Of a stretch of DNA of 50,242 nt, positions 1 through 7,562 are shown piece after piece. The notes below the pieces were generated by a model. The model was not told where the DNA came from, ran no database searches, and saw only the letters and a list, made by a program, of their open reading frames with translations. How positions within the stretch are numbered: the stretch's first letter is position 1; each line of letters opens with the position of its first letter. The translations under genes were made by a program, and so were the position numbers. The DNA is from Bradyrhizobium valentinum. Its GTDB lineage: Bacteria; Pseudomonadota; Alphaproteobacteria; Rhizobiales; Xanthobacteraceae. The stretch is taken from the NCBI RefSeq assembly GCF_001440405.1, contig NZ_LLXX01000236.1, forward strand, positions 1 to 50,242, read 5' to 3'.

Positions 1-1
1 C

Positions 2-85
2 GCTGCGGCGGGGGCCTACCGCGGCGGCTGCGGCTACGACACCTACGGCAACTGGGTTTGCCCGAACCGGCATTATCCATATTGA
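2..85 (+). CDS. C-terminal end of a Gly/Tyr-rich secreted protein (partial)
   Basis: Only the last 27 codons are in the window; the gene enters from the left edge. The readable tail is rich in Ala, Gly and Tyr, contains YGNWVCP and ends in YPY. The complete protein at 46374-46772 has the matching tail YGAWVCP...YPY, so the two are paralogues. That copy is a small exported protein with an N-terminal signal and Gly/Arg/Tyr repeats. Function is unknown. The frame is supported by the shared C-terminal motif and by the stop at 83-85. Confidence 0.6.
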   Translation, partial: AAAGAYRGGCGYDTYGNWVCPNRHYPY

Positions 86-308
86 GTGGCGCGACGGCGT
101 TGACCCTTTGGCCGCGGTGCTGAGCGCCGGTTCACTGGCATATTGCTTGACTCAACGCCGACGGCCATCGCAACCATAACCGCGGTCGCTATAGCCAAGG
201 AACCGTCGCCCAATTCTACTTTGCCGCTGACATCAGCTTTGTCTGTCAGTCTAGTCAATGTTGCCGCGATCAGTTGTTCTTATCACCTTGAATTTTGGAG
301 AAGAGACT

Positions 309-719
309 ATGTCTACAGCGTTCCAACGGGTTGGAGCAGCCATCATGTTGGGCTCAAGCGTTCCTTCGGCGGCCGAAGCGCCGGCGATTGAACTTACAGG
401 CGCATGGGCGACGCATGCGGATCTATGCAGCCAAGTGTTCACAAAGCGGGATAATAGGGTAGTGTATGCCGAGTTTTCCGAGCTTTTCGGTTCGGGTTTC
501 ATCATCGAGGGTGACCGGATCAGAGGAAGAACTGGCACCTGTTCCATCAAGTCCAGGAAGCAGCAGGGTAACGGCCTCGAGCTCTCCGCAGCTTGCGCGT
601 CGAGCATCATGACTCAGGACGTCCGATTCAGCCTGACAATCATCAACGACAACAACGTCTCCCGATCATTTCCTGAGATTGCGGGAATGAGCCTGACCTA
701 CACAAGATGCGAGCTTTAA
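309..719 (+). CDS. Small secreted four-cysteine protein, paralogue of 17669-18082
   Basis: 136 residues starting at the ATG behind a GGAGAA ribosome site (297-302); an earlier in-frame ATG at 258 has no such site. Residues 1 to about 23 form a signal peptide, so the protein is exported. The mature part shares a clear pattern with the protein at 17669-18082: an opening TGAWAT/SGAWAT, then GFI.E.DR.RG, then C.IK.RK, a central cysteine followed by A..IM, then V.FSL, FP.I and a final Y.RC. Four cysteines sit at equivalent places in both copies, which suggests two disulfides. Function is unknown. Unlike the paralogue, I see no FixK box upstream. Confidence 0.72.
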   Translation: MSTAFQRVGAAIMLGSSVPSAAEAPAIELTGAWATHADLCSQVFTKRDNRVVYAEFSELFGSGFIIEGDRIRGRTGTCSIKSRKQQGNGLELSAACASSIMTQDVRFSLTIINDNNVSRSFPEIAGMSLTYTRCEL

Positions 720-961
720 ACGAACGCCGGGTGCGCTCCTATTATCTGCGTTATAAGCGCTAGCACGGGGGTCGCGGCTATGGGGTCTATCCGGTTCACC
801 ACTGTCGCCGCTGGTGGCCTTCTCAAGAACCTCAGCTGCTCCCGGCGGCGGGACTCTGAAGACAATCCTCGCAATGCCGGAAAGTTGGCCTTTAAGTGGA
901 GAGTATTCAACGCGGGAGATTGCGTTTGGCATCGTTAGTGGCGACAGTTAACAGATCCACC
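720..961. other. Intergenic region without a supportable gene
   Basis: Open frames here are short, lack ribosome sites and have no family resemblance. No repeat or clear hairpin terminator was seen. The region separates two convergent genes. Confidence 0.5.
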
Positions 962-1495
962 TTATCGTAAGTGACCAAGTCCGCCGGCCGCCCCGCGGGG
1001 GTTTGTCGAGCCCTCATTTGCTTCTCCCCTTAGACGTTTACGGGTTACAGCAGCTTGGGCCTCCAGATAGCAGGGGCGATACATCGTTGCGAGTTGCCTA
1101 CCTCGCAGAAAGATCGTGCGCGGAGACAAGCCACCGCGACTGACGATCCAGCGTCGAACCTGCGATGGATACATTGAAAAAAGATCTTTCGTTGCTTCCG
1201 GGTTTGGAATAGCCCGTCCCCGAGACCCGAAATCCCAAGCTCCGTGGAAAGCGAGCTCGGCCTTCGGAGTTACACAGATTTTGTTGTAAGGGATCGTGCC
1301 GAGAACAATTGTACAGGCCGAGGCGCAGAGGCCATCGATGATGATCGCTTGTCCGGCGGCCCGCAATTTTTCATATCGATCTACATAGCGACCGATCTGC
1401 CCGCCTCGATCATTAGTAATCCGAACCACCGCATGGCTTGCGCCTGCATCCGCAAGCAGGAGCGTTGCCGCGAGCATCGCCGTTGGACGATTCAT
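962..1495 (-). CDS. Secreted ClpP/SppA-like protein, probable serine-peptidase fold
   Basis: About 177 residues with an N-terminal hydrophobic signal (residues 5-21). The body carries a ClpP/crotonase-like pattern: a GGQIGRY stretch, then a hydrophobic strand into DGLCASACT, where the serine sits at the nucleophile position, and later LAFHGAWD with a candidate catalytic histidine. Related exported proteins of about this size are common in Bradyrhizobium, usually without assigned function. I chose the ATG at 1495 because it is followed directly by a signal peptide and preceded by GGAAGAGG. An ATG at 1546 has an even better GGGAGG site and would add 17 residues, so the start is open. Protease activity is inferred only from the motifs. 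Confidence 0.6.
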   Translation of the reverse strand: MNRPTAMLAATLLLADAGASHAVVRITNDRGGQIGRYVDRYEKLRAAGQAIIIDGLCASACTIVLGTIPYNKICVTPKAELAFHGAWDFGSRGRAIPNPEATKDLFSMYPSQVRRWIVSRGGLSPRTIFLRGRQLATMYRPCYLEAQAAVTRKRLRGEANEGSTNPRGAAGGLGHLR

Positions 1496-1676
1496 GCCTC
1501 TTCCAAGGAAAGCACGCATCCAGCAGACCGTTATAAGGAACCGCATATGCTCATCCTCCCGGTAGCAACGACTAGACAGCAATCCAATCCAACCGGAGGG
1601 ATCAGCGATGTCGATTGACGCAGATCAAAAGGTCAGGTGCCTTCGAGGGACACTTTCGCGCTCGTTTTTCAGAACG

Positions 1677-1841
1677 CTACTTCGGAGGGACCAGCCAAAA
1701 AATGCACCCTCGGACTCGCGCGCTTCCCCATACCCGCCAGATGTCGAACCAATCCTTCCAGTAGCGCCTTTGGACGGGCTTGTCGAAATCCCCCGGTTCA
1801 ATGCGTAGTACGTAGTTGGTCGCCGCCTCGATGCGGACCAT
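1677..1841 (-). CDS. Possible small Trp-rich ORF (54 aa) inside transposon debris
   Basis: An uninterrupted 54-codon frame from ATG 1841 to TAG 1677. Its middle is rich in tryptophan and other aromatics (RRYWKDWFDIWRVWG), which is unusual for random GC-rich sequence. The start lies within the IS110-type remnant in another frame. AGGA sits almost against the ATG, so the ribosome site is poor. It could be a small protein or residue of a decayed gene. Confidence is low. Confidence 0.25.
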   Translation of the reverse strand: MVRIEAATNYVLRIEPGDFDKPVQRRYWKDWFDIWRVWGSARVRGCIFWLVPPK

Positions 1842-2215
1842 TTCCTGACCGGCAGCAAGAGCATTGCGGCCGCTTCACACAGCGGCCTCCCGAACCGCAA
1901 CGCCGCCCTGCTTGCTGATGCGGGCCTTCATAGTCGGTCGATGTTCCGGAATGGTGTCGCGTCGGCGTCAGGCCAAAATGAGATCCAACGTCCGACATGG
2001 GCACAAAGTGTTGGAGATCATCGACGCCGACTTTGAACGAAACAGCCGCAACGGAGCCGACGCCAGGCACAGACAGTTATCAAACGGCAGCAGACTGGAT
2101 CATAATGAGCCGCTTGCAAGAGCAATCGATGCAATCGTTCGTAGCCTCTCGAAGAGGACCCACCCGCCTCGTCGGCGCCACCAGGCGCAAATAGCTGATC
2201 AGGTGCGGCATCCAC
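1842..2215 (-). pseudogene. Decayed IS110-type transposase (C-terminal part)
   Basis: Pieces of a transposase C-terminal domain lie in three minus-strand frames. The first, near 2215-2070, reads LHRLLLQAAHYDPVCCRL. It continues in another frame (2070-1900) as MPGVGSVAAVSFKVGVDD and then HFGLTPTRH, and the third piece (1900-1835) reads LCEAAAMLLLPVRKW. Together these match the order expected for the IS110 family: the PGVG helix-hairpin element, the HFGL.P segment and the ALCEAA segment. At least two frameshifts separate them, and the N-terminal catalytic half is missing. No terminal repeats were found. It lies just beyond the end of the fix cluster and is a sign of past insertion there. Confidence 0.6.
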
Positions 2216-2278
2216 GCTTTCCGACAGCCTTGTTCAGTTAAGCCAGATATTTGGTTTTGCTGTGCATAGCCGCCAGCA

Positions 2279-2452
2279 TCACCGGCCCGGTTCGGTAGTC
2301 CGGATAGGAGCATCCGTTTCTTCATGGAGAACGCGTTCGGCAGCCCCGTCAAGATCGTCGTACTGCCCGGTCTTGAGCGACCACATGAACGCTGCGAGAG
2401 CCGTGAGGCCGAGACCTAATGCAATCGGTATCAGATAAAAGTAATCCTTCAT
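2279..2452 (-). CDS. fixS: cbb3 oxidase maturation protein FixS/CcoS
   Basis: 57 residues with one N-terminal membrane helix (about 5-25). A short acidic tail follows the helix and contains QYDDLDGAAERVL, the typical CcoS pattern. FixS works with the FixI copper pump in the inner membrane to insert copper and haem into the cbb3 oxidase. Its ATG overlaps the fixI stop codon by four bases (ATGA), so translation is probably coupled. It is the last gene of the fix operon. Confidence 0.9.
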   Translation of the reverse strand: MKDYFYLIPIALGLGLTALAAFMWSLKTGQYDDLDGAAERVLHEETDAPIRTTEPGR

Positions 2453-4716
2453 TCGGCGGCCTCCAGAATGGCTGCCGCCGAAATGGTGTTCGGGGCAGCA
2501 CTGGCTGGGCTCCCTTCCACGCCCTTCAAGCGAAGCGCGTTGGCAACCACCAGAATTGATGATCCCGACATCGCGATGGCGGCAATCAGAGGTGTCACCA
2601 GACCCATGATTGCGATAGGCACCGCCACGACGTTGTAGGCAACCGCGAGGGCCATGTTTTGCCGAATCAAACGTCTAGCCTCGCGCGCGACGGACACCGC
2701 GAGAGGTACTGCGAGCAAGCTTTGTCGCAGGAAGACAAAGTCCGCCGCGCAACGTCCGACGTCCGAAGCGGAGGCTGGGGCCATGGACGTATGGGCAGCG
2801 CCGAGCGCTGGCGCGTCGTTAAGTCCGTCTCCGACCATGAGAACCTTATGACCAGCCGCAGAGAGCGACTTGATGCGTGCAACCTTCTCGTTGGGCGTCA
2901 CCCCGCTGCGATATGGAACGCCAAGCGCGGCGGCAACAAGTCCGACCGGTCCCTTGCGGTCGCCAGAAACGATCTCCACTCGAACGCCACTTTGCTGCAG
3001 CTTTGCGACGGTAACAGCCGCGTCCGTCCGCAGTTTGTCTTCAAAGCAGAACCCCGTCATCCACTGGCCATTCTGTGTCAGAGCAACCGACGCAGCTCCG
3101 ACAATCGATTCCGGACTGGCGAGCGCCCACGACGGTTTCCCCAACCGATAGACTTTCGCGCCTGCTTTCGCCTGCAAGCCGAACCCCGCCTGTTCGGTAA
3201 TATCGTCGAACACGACTGGCGACGGCGTAAGGCCAGCGGCAGCTTCGACGAGCGCCTGTGAATAGGGGTGCCGGGAATGCAAGGCAAGAGCGGCTGCGAG
3301 TTTCAAAGACGCGCTATCAATGTGTTCCGCCGAGACTAGGCGCGGCGCGGCCGACGTCAGCGTTCCCGTCTTGTCAAATATGACCGCGTCAATCTCTGCG
3401 AGGCGCTCAATCGAGGAACCGTCCTTGACCATGATGCCATTCTTGAACAGCCGTTGCGCGGCTATCACCTGCACGATCGGCACCGCAAGTCCGAGCGCGC
3501 AAGGGCACGTGATGATGAGAACAGCGATGGCGATGGTGATGGCGTTGTGCAGATCGCCGGTTGCGACCATCCAGCCGATGAACGTAAGAAACGCCGCGAC
3601 GTGCACGACTGGCGCGTAGAGCGCGGCTGCGCGGTCAGCGATACGCCGATAGCCGGATCGACCTTGCTCGGCCGCTTCCATCATCCGGATCATTTCAGCG
3701 AGGAACGAACTGCTGGCCTTCGCCGTCGCGACAAGCGTTAGCGGGCCGGTGAGGTTCAGCGTTCCCGCGCGCACGGTCGCTCCCACCGTCGCACGCAGCG
3801 GCACGCTCTCACCGGAGACCAGCGAAACGTCGAGCTCGGAATCACCCTTGCTCACGGTCGCATCAACAGGCACCCGTTCACCGGCGCCAAGCGTAATGCT
3901 CATGCCGGGCACGATCTCCTCGACAGGAAGATAAACTTGGGTGCCATCCGCCTGCACCACGAAAGCACCTCGTGCCGCGAGCCGGACCAGGCTTCTGACG
4001 GCCTGCCGTGCCCGTTCCCGCATCATGTAATCAAGCGTGCGCCCGATCAGCAAAAAGAACAGCAGCGAGATCGCGGCGTCGAAATAGGCGTGCGGACCGT
4101 GTTGCACCGTCTCGTAGACGCTCATTCCGAAGGCGAGCAGCACACCTAGCGAGATCGGCACGTCCATGTTGGTCCGTCCGTGCCTGAGGGCTCGCCAACC
4201 CGACCGAAAAAATATCCGACCGGAATAAGCCAGCGCAGGCAGCGCAATTATCATGGACAACCAGTGGAAGAGGTCTCGGGTTTCGGCTTCAGCGCCTGAC
4301 CAGATCGACACCGAAAGTAACATGACATTGCTTGAGGCAAAGCCCGCGACGGCAAGCGCCCGTATCAATTCGGACAGCGCGCCGTCGTCCTTGTCGGACT
4401 CAACGTCGAACAGATGAGCCTCGAAGCCCGCCCGCTTCAAAGTCTCGACAAACGGGGGCGGGCCGCCGTTTGATTGCCACCTGACCGTCACGCGTTTGGC
4501 CGACAGGTTGGCCCGCGCGCTTTCGACGCCCACAAGCCCGCCGAGCGCCTTCTCGATCGTCCGGACGCATGCGCCACAATGAATCGTCGGCACGGCGAGG
4601 TCGGTCTGGCGAATGCCATCAGCGACCACGCGGCTCGCGAGCAGGACCTCTTCGTTGCTTGCGCGCGCAGCTGGCAGCGTCGCCGTCAATCCCGCTCCCG
4701 AACCGCAACAACCCAT
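2449..4716 (-). CDS. fixI: Copper-exporting P1B-type ATPase FixI/CcoI for cbb3 assembly
   Basis: 755 residues from the ATG at 4716, which begins MGCCGSG and has GGAG upstream; the longer frame to 4785 would run into the preceding gene. The sequence shows an N-terminal heavy-metal domain with HCGAC (about 46-50), eight or so membrane helices, the TGES-type loop (VSGES), the metal-translocating CPC motif in CPCALGLAVP, the phosphorylation site DKTGTLT, and GDGLNDAP near the C terminus. FixI-type pumps move copper across the inner membrane for delivery to the CuB site of the cbb3 oxidase. Its position between the oxidase genes and fixS supports this role over general copper resistance. Confidence 0.93.
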   Translation of the reverse strand: MGCCGSGAGLTATLPAARASNEEVLLASRVVADGIRQTDLAVPTIHCGACVRTIEKALGGLVGVESARANLSAKRVTVRWQSNGGPPPFVETLKRAGFEAHLFDVESDKDDGALSELIRALAVAGFASSNVMLLSVSIWSGAEAETRDLFHWLSMIIALPALAYSGRIFFRSGWRALRHGRTNMDVPISLGVLLAFGMSVYETVQHGPHAYFDAAISLLFFLLIGRTLDYMMRERARQAVRSLVRLAARGAFVVQADGTQVYLPVEEIVPGMSITLGAGERVPVDATVSKGDSELDVSLVSGESVPLRATVGATVRAGTLNLTGPLTLVATAKASSSFLAEMIRMMEAAEQGRSGYRRIADRAAALYAPVVHVAAFLTFIGWMVATGDLHNAITIAIAVLIITCPCALGLAVPIVQVIAAQRLFKNGIMVKDGSSIERLAEIDAVIFDKTGTLTSAAPRLVSAEHIDSASLKLAAALALHSRHPYSQALVEAAAGLTPSPVVFDDITEQAGFGLQAKAGAKVYRLGKPSWALASPESIVGAASVALTQNGQWMTGFCFEDKLRTDAAVTVAKLQQSGVRVEIVSGDRKGPVGLVAAALGVPYRSGVTPNEKVARIKSLSAAGHKVLMVGDGLNDAPALGAAHTSMAPASASDVGRCAADFVFLRQSLLAVPLAVSVAREARRLIRQNMALAVAYNVVAVPIAIMGLVTPLIAAIAMSGSSILVVANALRLKGVEGSPASAAPNTISAAAILEAAE

Positions 4717-4741
4717 CGGAGAGAACTCCAAATGCCTCGCG

Positions 4742-5536
4742 CTAGGTCTCAGGTCGCATCGTCCGGTATGCGTGCCAGCTTCCATGTCCCAGCACCGGGA
4801 AAATTACGATCATGCCCAGCAGTCCGGTCGCGATGCCGATAACAATCAGCACCAGCATGATTGCCGCCCAGGTCAACATGACCGGCATATTGTGCCAGAC
4901 CAACGCCATGCTGGTGCCCATGGCGGTCAAAGCGTCCGTGCGCTCCGTTAGCAGCATCGGGATGGAGAAGGCGCTGATGGCAAACGCAAACGCCGCAAAC
5001 ACGCCCCCGACGGCGCTGCCGATCAGCAACAACGCCCAGCCGATCTCCGTCGTGAACAGCATGGGAATGATGCGGTCGGGGCCAGGAAAAGGCCGCAGGC
5101 CAAAAAACAGCGCATACAGGATGACAGCGGCGCGCATCCACAACAGCGTCAGCAGAAAGAGCAGCACGCCTGCGAATAGAACCTGGCCGCCAGACTCCGG
5201 CCTGACGTAGACCATCTGCCACAGGTTGACCGATCTGCCTTCTGCGATGCGCCGGCTCTTTTCGTACAGTCCGATTCCGATGATTGGACCAACGACCATG
5301 AAACCGGCAAACGCCGGGAGCAGGATGTAGTCCCAGCGAAGCGCGAATAGGCCGACGACGGTTACGACGGAGACCAGAAACACGAGAACCCCGTAACTGA
5401 TGCTGGCTGCCGGATCGATTGTGAAGTCGCGCCAGCCGGCCGAGAGCCAGTCCAAAGCGGCTGCGGGAGCGACGTTTCGCTTCCAGGTCCGCGCGCGTGG
5501 CAGAGGTGGAACAACGGCCGGTATCGGCGTCATCAT
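4742..5536 (-). CDS. DUF2189 integral membrane protein in the fix operon
   Basis: 264 residues starting at MMTPIP (5536), with GGGAGA just upstream. After a soluble N-terminal stretch of about 50 residues there are roughly six membrane helices, including LLPAFAGFMVVGPIIGIGLYE, followed by a short tail ending in SWHAYR. This is the DUF2189 pattern (predicted integral membrane proteins). No molecular function is established. Its place between fixP and fixI, where fixG and fixH usually lie, suggests a role in cbb3 assembly or stability. That role is inferred from position only. Confidence 0.8.
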   Translation of the reverse strand: MMTPIPAVVPPLPRARTWKRNVAPAAALDWLSAGWRDFTIDPAASISYGVLVFLVSVVTVVGLFALRWDYILLPAFAGFMVVGPIIGIGLYEKSRRIAEGRSVNLWQMVYVRPESGGQVLFAGVLLFLLTLLWMRAAVILYALFFGLRPFPGPDRIIPMLFTTEIGWALLLIGSAVGGVFAAFAFAISAFSIPMLLTERTDALTAMGTSMALVWHNMPVMLTWAAIMLVLIVIGIATGLLGMIVIFPVLGHGSWHAYRTMRPET

Positions 5537-5552
5537 TGGTCTCCCTGCTGTC

Positions 5553-5774
5553 TCATCGCGGTGTGCACGACGATCGTGCAGCGCTGAACTTTCCATCCTT
5601 CGCGGAGCCCTCGCCCTGGCGCACATGCGCGACGCATTCCGGCTGCGACACGATGGCCACATAAACGAGGTGAGAATTGGCGATCAGTAGCAGCAACAGC
5701 CCGGCGCCGATCGCGACCCAAAGAACGGCCTTTGTTCGGATCTGCCTCGTTGTTGCTGCGCCAGTCGCACTCAT
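5553..5774 (-). CDS. 73-aa single-helix membrane protein in the fix operon
   Basis: The ATG at 5774 overlaps the fixP stop (ATGA), which fixes the start. Residues about 14-35 form one membrane helix. The remainder carries two cysteines (SQPEC and SSC) and would face the periplasm if the N terminus is inside. It occupies the place of fixH but is much shorter than FixH and shows no similarity I can recognise. It may be a small assembly factor; the paired cysteines could bind metal or form a disulfide. Function is unknown. Confidence 0.72.
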   Translation of the reverse strand: MSATGAATTRQIRTKAVLWVAIGAGLLLLLIANSHLVYVAIVSQPECVAHVRQGEGSAKDGKFSAARSSCTPR

Positions 5775-6652
5775 GGCTCGCTCCGGCGAAGGTCGAACAG
5801 ATAGAGCGCAAGAACTTTGCGGTCGAGCGGAGAGAGCCTTCTGTCCCAACTTGGCATGTGGCCTTGCCGGCCGCGCCACACAGTCTCGTAGATCGACTCG
5901 ACGTCGCCACCGTAAATCCAGGATCGGTCCGTCAGGTCCGGTCCACCCAGATCAGTTTTGCCCTTGGCGTCGTCGCCATGGCAGGTGACGCAATTAGCGG
6001 CGAAAACGGCCTTGCCGGCCTCGATTTTCGCCGCGGACACATCTTTGGCGACAGTTGGGTCGGAAAGGCTGCGCACATAAGTCACGACGTCGTCGATCTC
6101 ACCCTTCTTGAGTATCTGATCGCGCCCGAATGCCATCATTTGCGAGGTCCGGCTTTGCGGGTGGGCCGAATTGATGCCGACGCGGATCGTTTCGGCGATG
6201 CTTTCGGGATCGCCGCCCCAAAGCCATGACGCTGTCGTCAAGTTCGGGAAGCCCTTGCCGCCCTGTGCGTTCGATCCATGACATGGCGCACAGTTGTCAC
6301 CGAACAGCGTCCGACCGGTTTGCCGAACGTTTTCCATCAAACGGGGGTCGGCCTGGATTTGCTTGAAGCTTTCAGCCTCAATGCGTTTGGACCAGGCGCC
6401 GCGTTCAAGCGCGGCCTGCGCCAGGCTTTCACTGACGGTGGTGCGCTGATCGATGCCGAGCAGGCCCTTCGTATAGGTCACCCCGAGCGGCCATGCTGGC
6501 ATCAGCACCCAGTAAACGACGGAGAACAAGGCCGTTACAATCAGGAAGAAATAGACTGGCCGGGGTACCGGCGAATTCAATTCCTTGATGCCGTTCCATT
6601 CGTGACCGGTCGTCATGTAGCCGGTATGGGGATCGCGTTCGCCTACCGCCAT
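5771..6652 (-). CDS. fixP: cbb3 cytochrome oxidase dihaem subunit FixP/CcoP
   Basis: 293 residues, normal for FixP. There is one membrane helix (about 32-52) and two haem c sites, CAPCH at 121-125 and CVTCH at 221-225. Candidate methionine ligands lie further on (QMMAFG and HMPSWD). FixP passes electrons from the cytochrome bc1/c pool to FixO and the catalytic subunit. The start overlaps fixQ by ten bases, and the end overlaps the next small ORF, so the genes are translated as one unit. Confidence 0.96.
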   Translation of the reverse strand: MAVGERDPHTGYMTTGHEWNGIKELNSPVPRPVYFFLIVTALFSVVYWVLMPAWPLGVTYTKGLLGIDQRTTVSESLAQAALERGAWSKRIEAESFKQIQADPRLMENVRQTGRTLFGDNCAPCHGSNAQGGKGFPNLTTASWLWGGDPESIAETIRVGINSAHPQSRTSQMMAFGRDQILKKGEIDDVVTYVRSLSDPTVAKDVSAAKIEAGKAVFAANCVTCHGDDAKGKTDLGGPDLTDRSWIYGGDVESIYETVWRGRQGHMPSWDRRLSPLDRKVLALYLFDLRRSEP

Positions 6653-6822
6653 GGCTCATCCTTGTGCGGCTTGTCCTCGTGCCCGAGAATCGATTGCGCC
6701 GCCTCGTCGAACTGCTTCTTGTTCGACGGCCAGTACGCGTAGGCGAGGATGATGATCGAAAGCCCGATCAGGTAGAACAGACCGAATGACTTCGAGAACC
6801 AGACCACAAAATCGTTGTCCAT
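6643..6822 (-). CDS. fixQ: cbb3 oxidase small subunit FixQ/CcoQ
   Basis: 59 residues from ATG 6822, behind GGAGG at a six-base spacing; a TTG two codons upstream is less likely. One membrane helix (about 14-31) contains LIGLSIIILAYAYWP, followed by a charged tail (KKQFDEAA...HKDEPW). This is the usual CcoQ layout. CcoQ stabilises the interaction of CcoP with the CcoNO core. It sits directly between fixO and fixP. Confidence 0.92.
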   Translation of the reverse strand: MDNDFVVWFSKSFGLFYLIGLSIIILAYAYWPSNKKQFDEAAQSILGHEDKPHKDEPWR

Positions 6823-6824
6823 AA

Positions 6825-7556
6825 TCAACCTCCCGCCGCGGCGACCGGCTTGTGCGCAGCGTCAGTCAGCCTGCCGAGAATTTGCAGGTACGCGACCAAG
6901 GCATCGAGTTCGGTCAGCACGCCCGGCTTGCCGTCGAAGGCACGCACATTGGTCGCCGCGCCGTAACGCTTGGTAACCCCTTCGGCGTAGGGCGTATCGG
7001 GCGTCGCCTGCCCGTAGGCATCGGACCTGGCGTTGGCAATCATGTCGTCGGTATAGGGCACGCCGACCTTGCGAAGCGCAGCCAGATGAACGCCGAGGTC
7101 GTCAATGCGCAGTTCAGTGCGACCGAGCCAGGAGTAATGCGGCATGATTGACTCCGGCACGACATCCCGGGGGTTGTTGAGATGCCGCACGTGCCATTCG
7201 TCCGAATATTTGTTGCCCATGCGCGCTAGGTCGGGCCCGGTCCGCTTCGATCCCCACAGCATGGGATGATCGTATTTGGATTCAACGGCGAGCGAATAAG
7301 GGCCGTAGCGTTCCACTTCGTCGCGCAACGTCCGGATCATCTACGAATGGCAGGCGTAGCAGCCTTCCCGGATGTAGATATTGCGGCCTGCGATCTCGAG
7401 CGGCGTGTAAACCCGCATGCCCGGGGCGTCCTCGACGGTCTGATGGATCGTGAACAACGGTATGATCTCGACCGCACCGCCAATGCTGGCAACGCCGATG
7501 ATGGCGAGCAGAAAGCCGATGGTCTTGCGCTCAAGACGGTAATGCAGGTTGAACAT
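6825..7556 (-). pseudogene. fixO: cbb3 monohaem subunit FixO interrupted by an in-frame TAG
   Basis: The reading frame is conserved over the full 243 codons expected for FixO, but codon 72 is TAG (7341-7343). The first 71 codons encode the membrane anchor and the haem site CYACH (66-70). After the stop, the same frame continues with an ATG and RDEVERYGPYS, WGSKRTGPDLAR and the rest of the domain. In FixO proteins I know, the residue after CHS is glutamine, so one C-to-T change (CAG to TAG) explains the lesion. No other damage is visible. Reinitiation at the adjacent ATG would give a C-terminal domain without its anchor or haem motif. Unless the stop is read through or is a sequencing error, this oxidase lacks FixO. 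Confidence 0.88.
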
Positions 7557-7562
7557 GCCGGG

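Noticed and set aside
1864..2241. A 125-codon plus-strand frame in the transposase remnant
   Set aside because: It is the complementary strand of the decayed transposase and has no ribosome site.
7341..7343. TAG in fixO as a pyrrolysine or programmed readthrough codon
   Set aside because: Nothing in the window suggests pyrrolysine genes, and a single-base change from glutamine is the simplest explanation.
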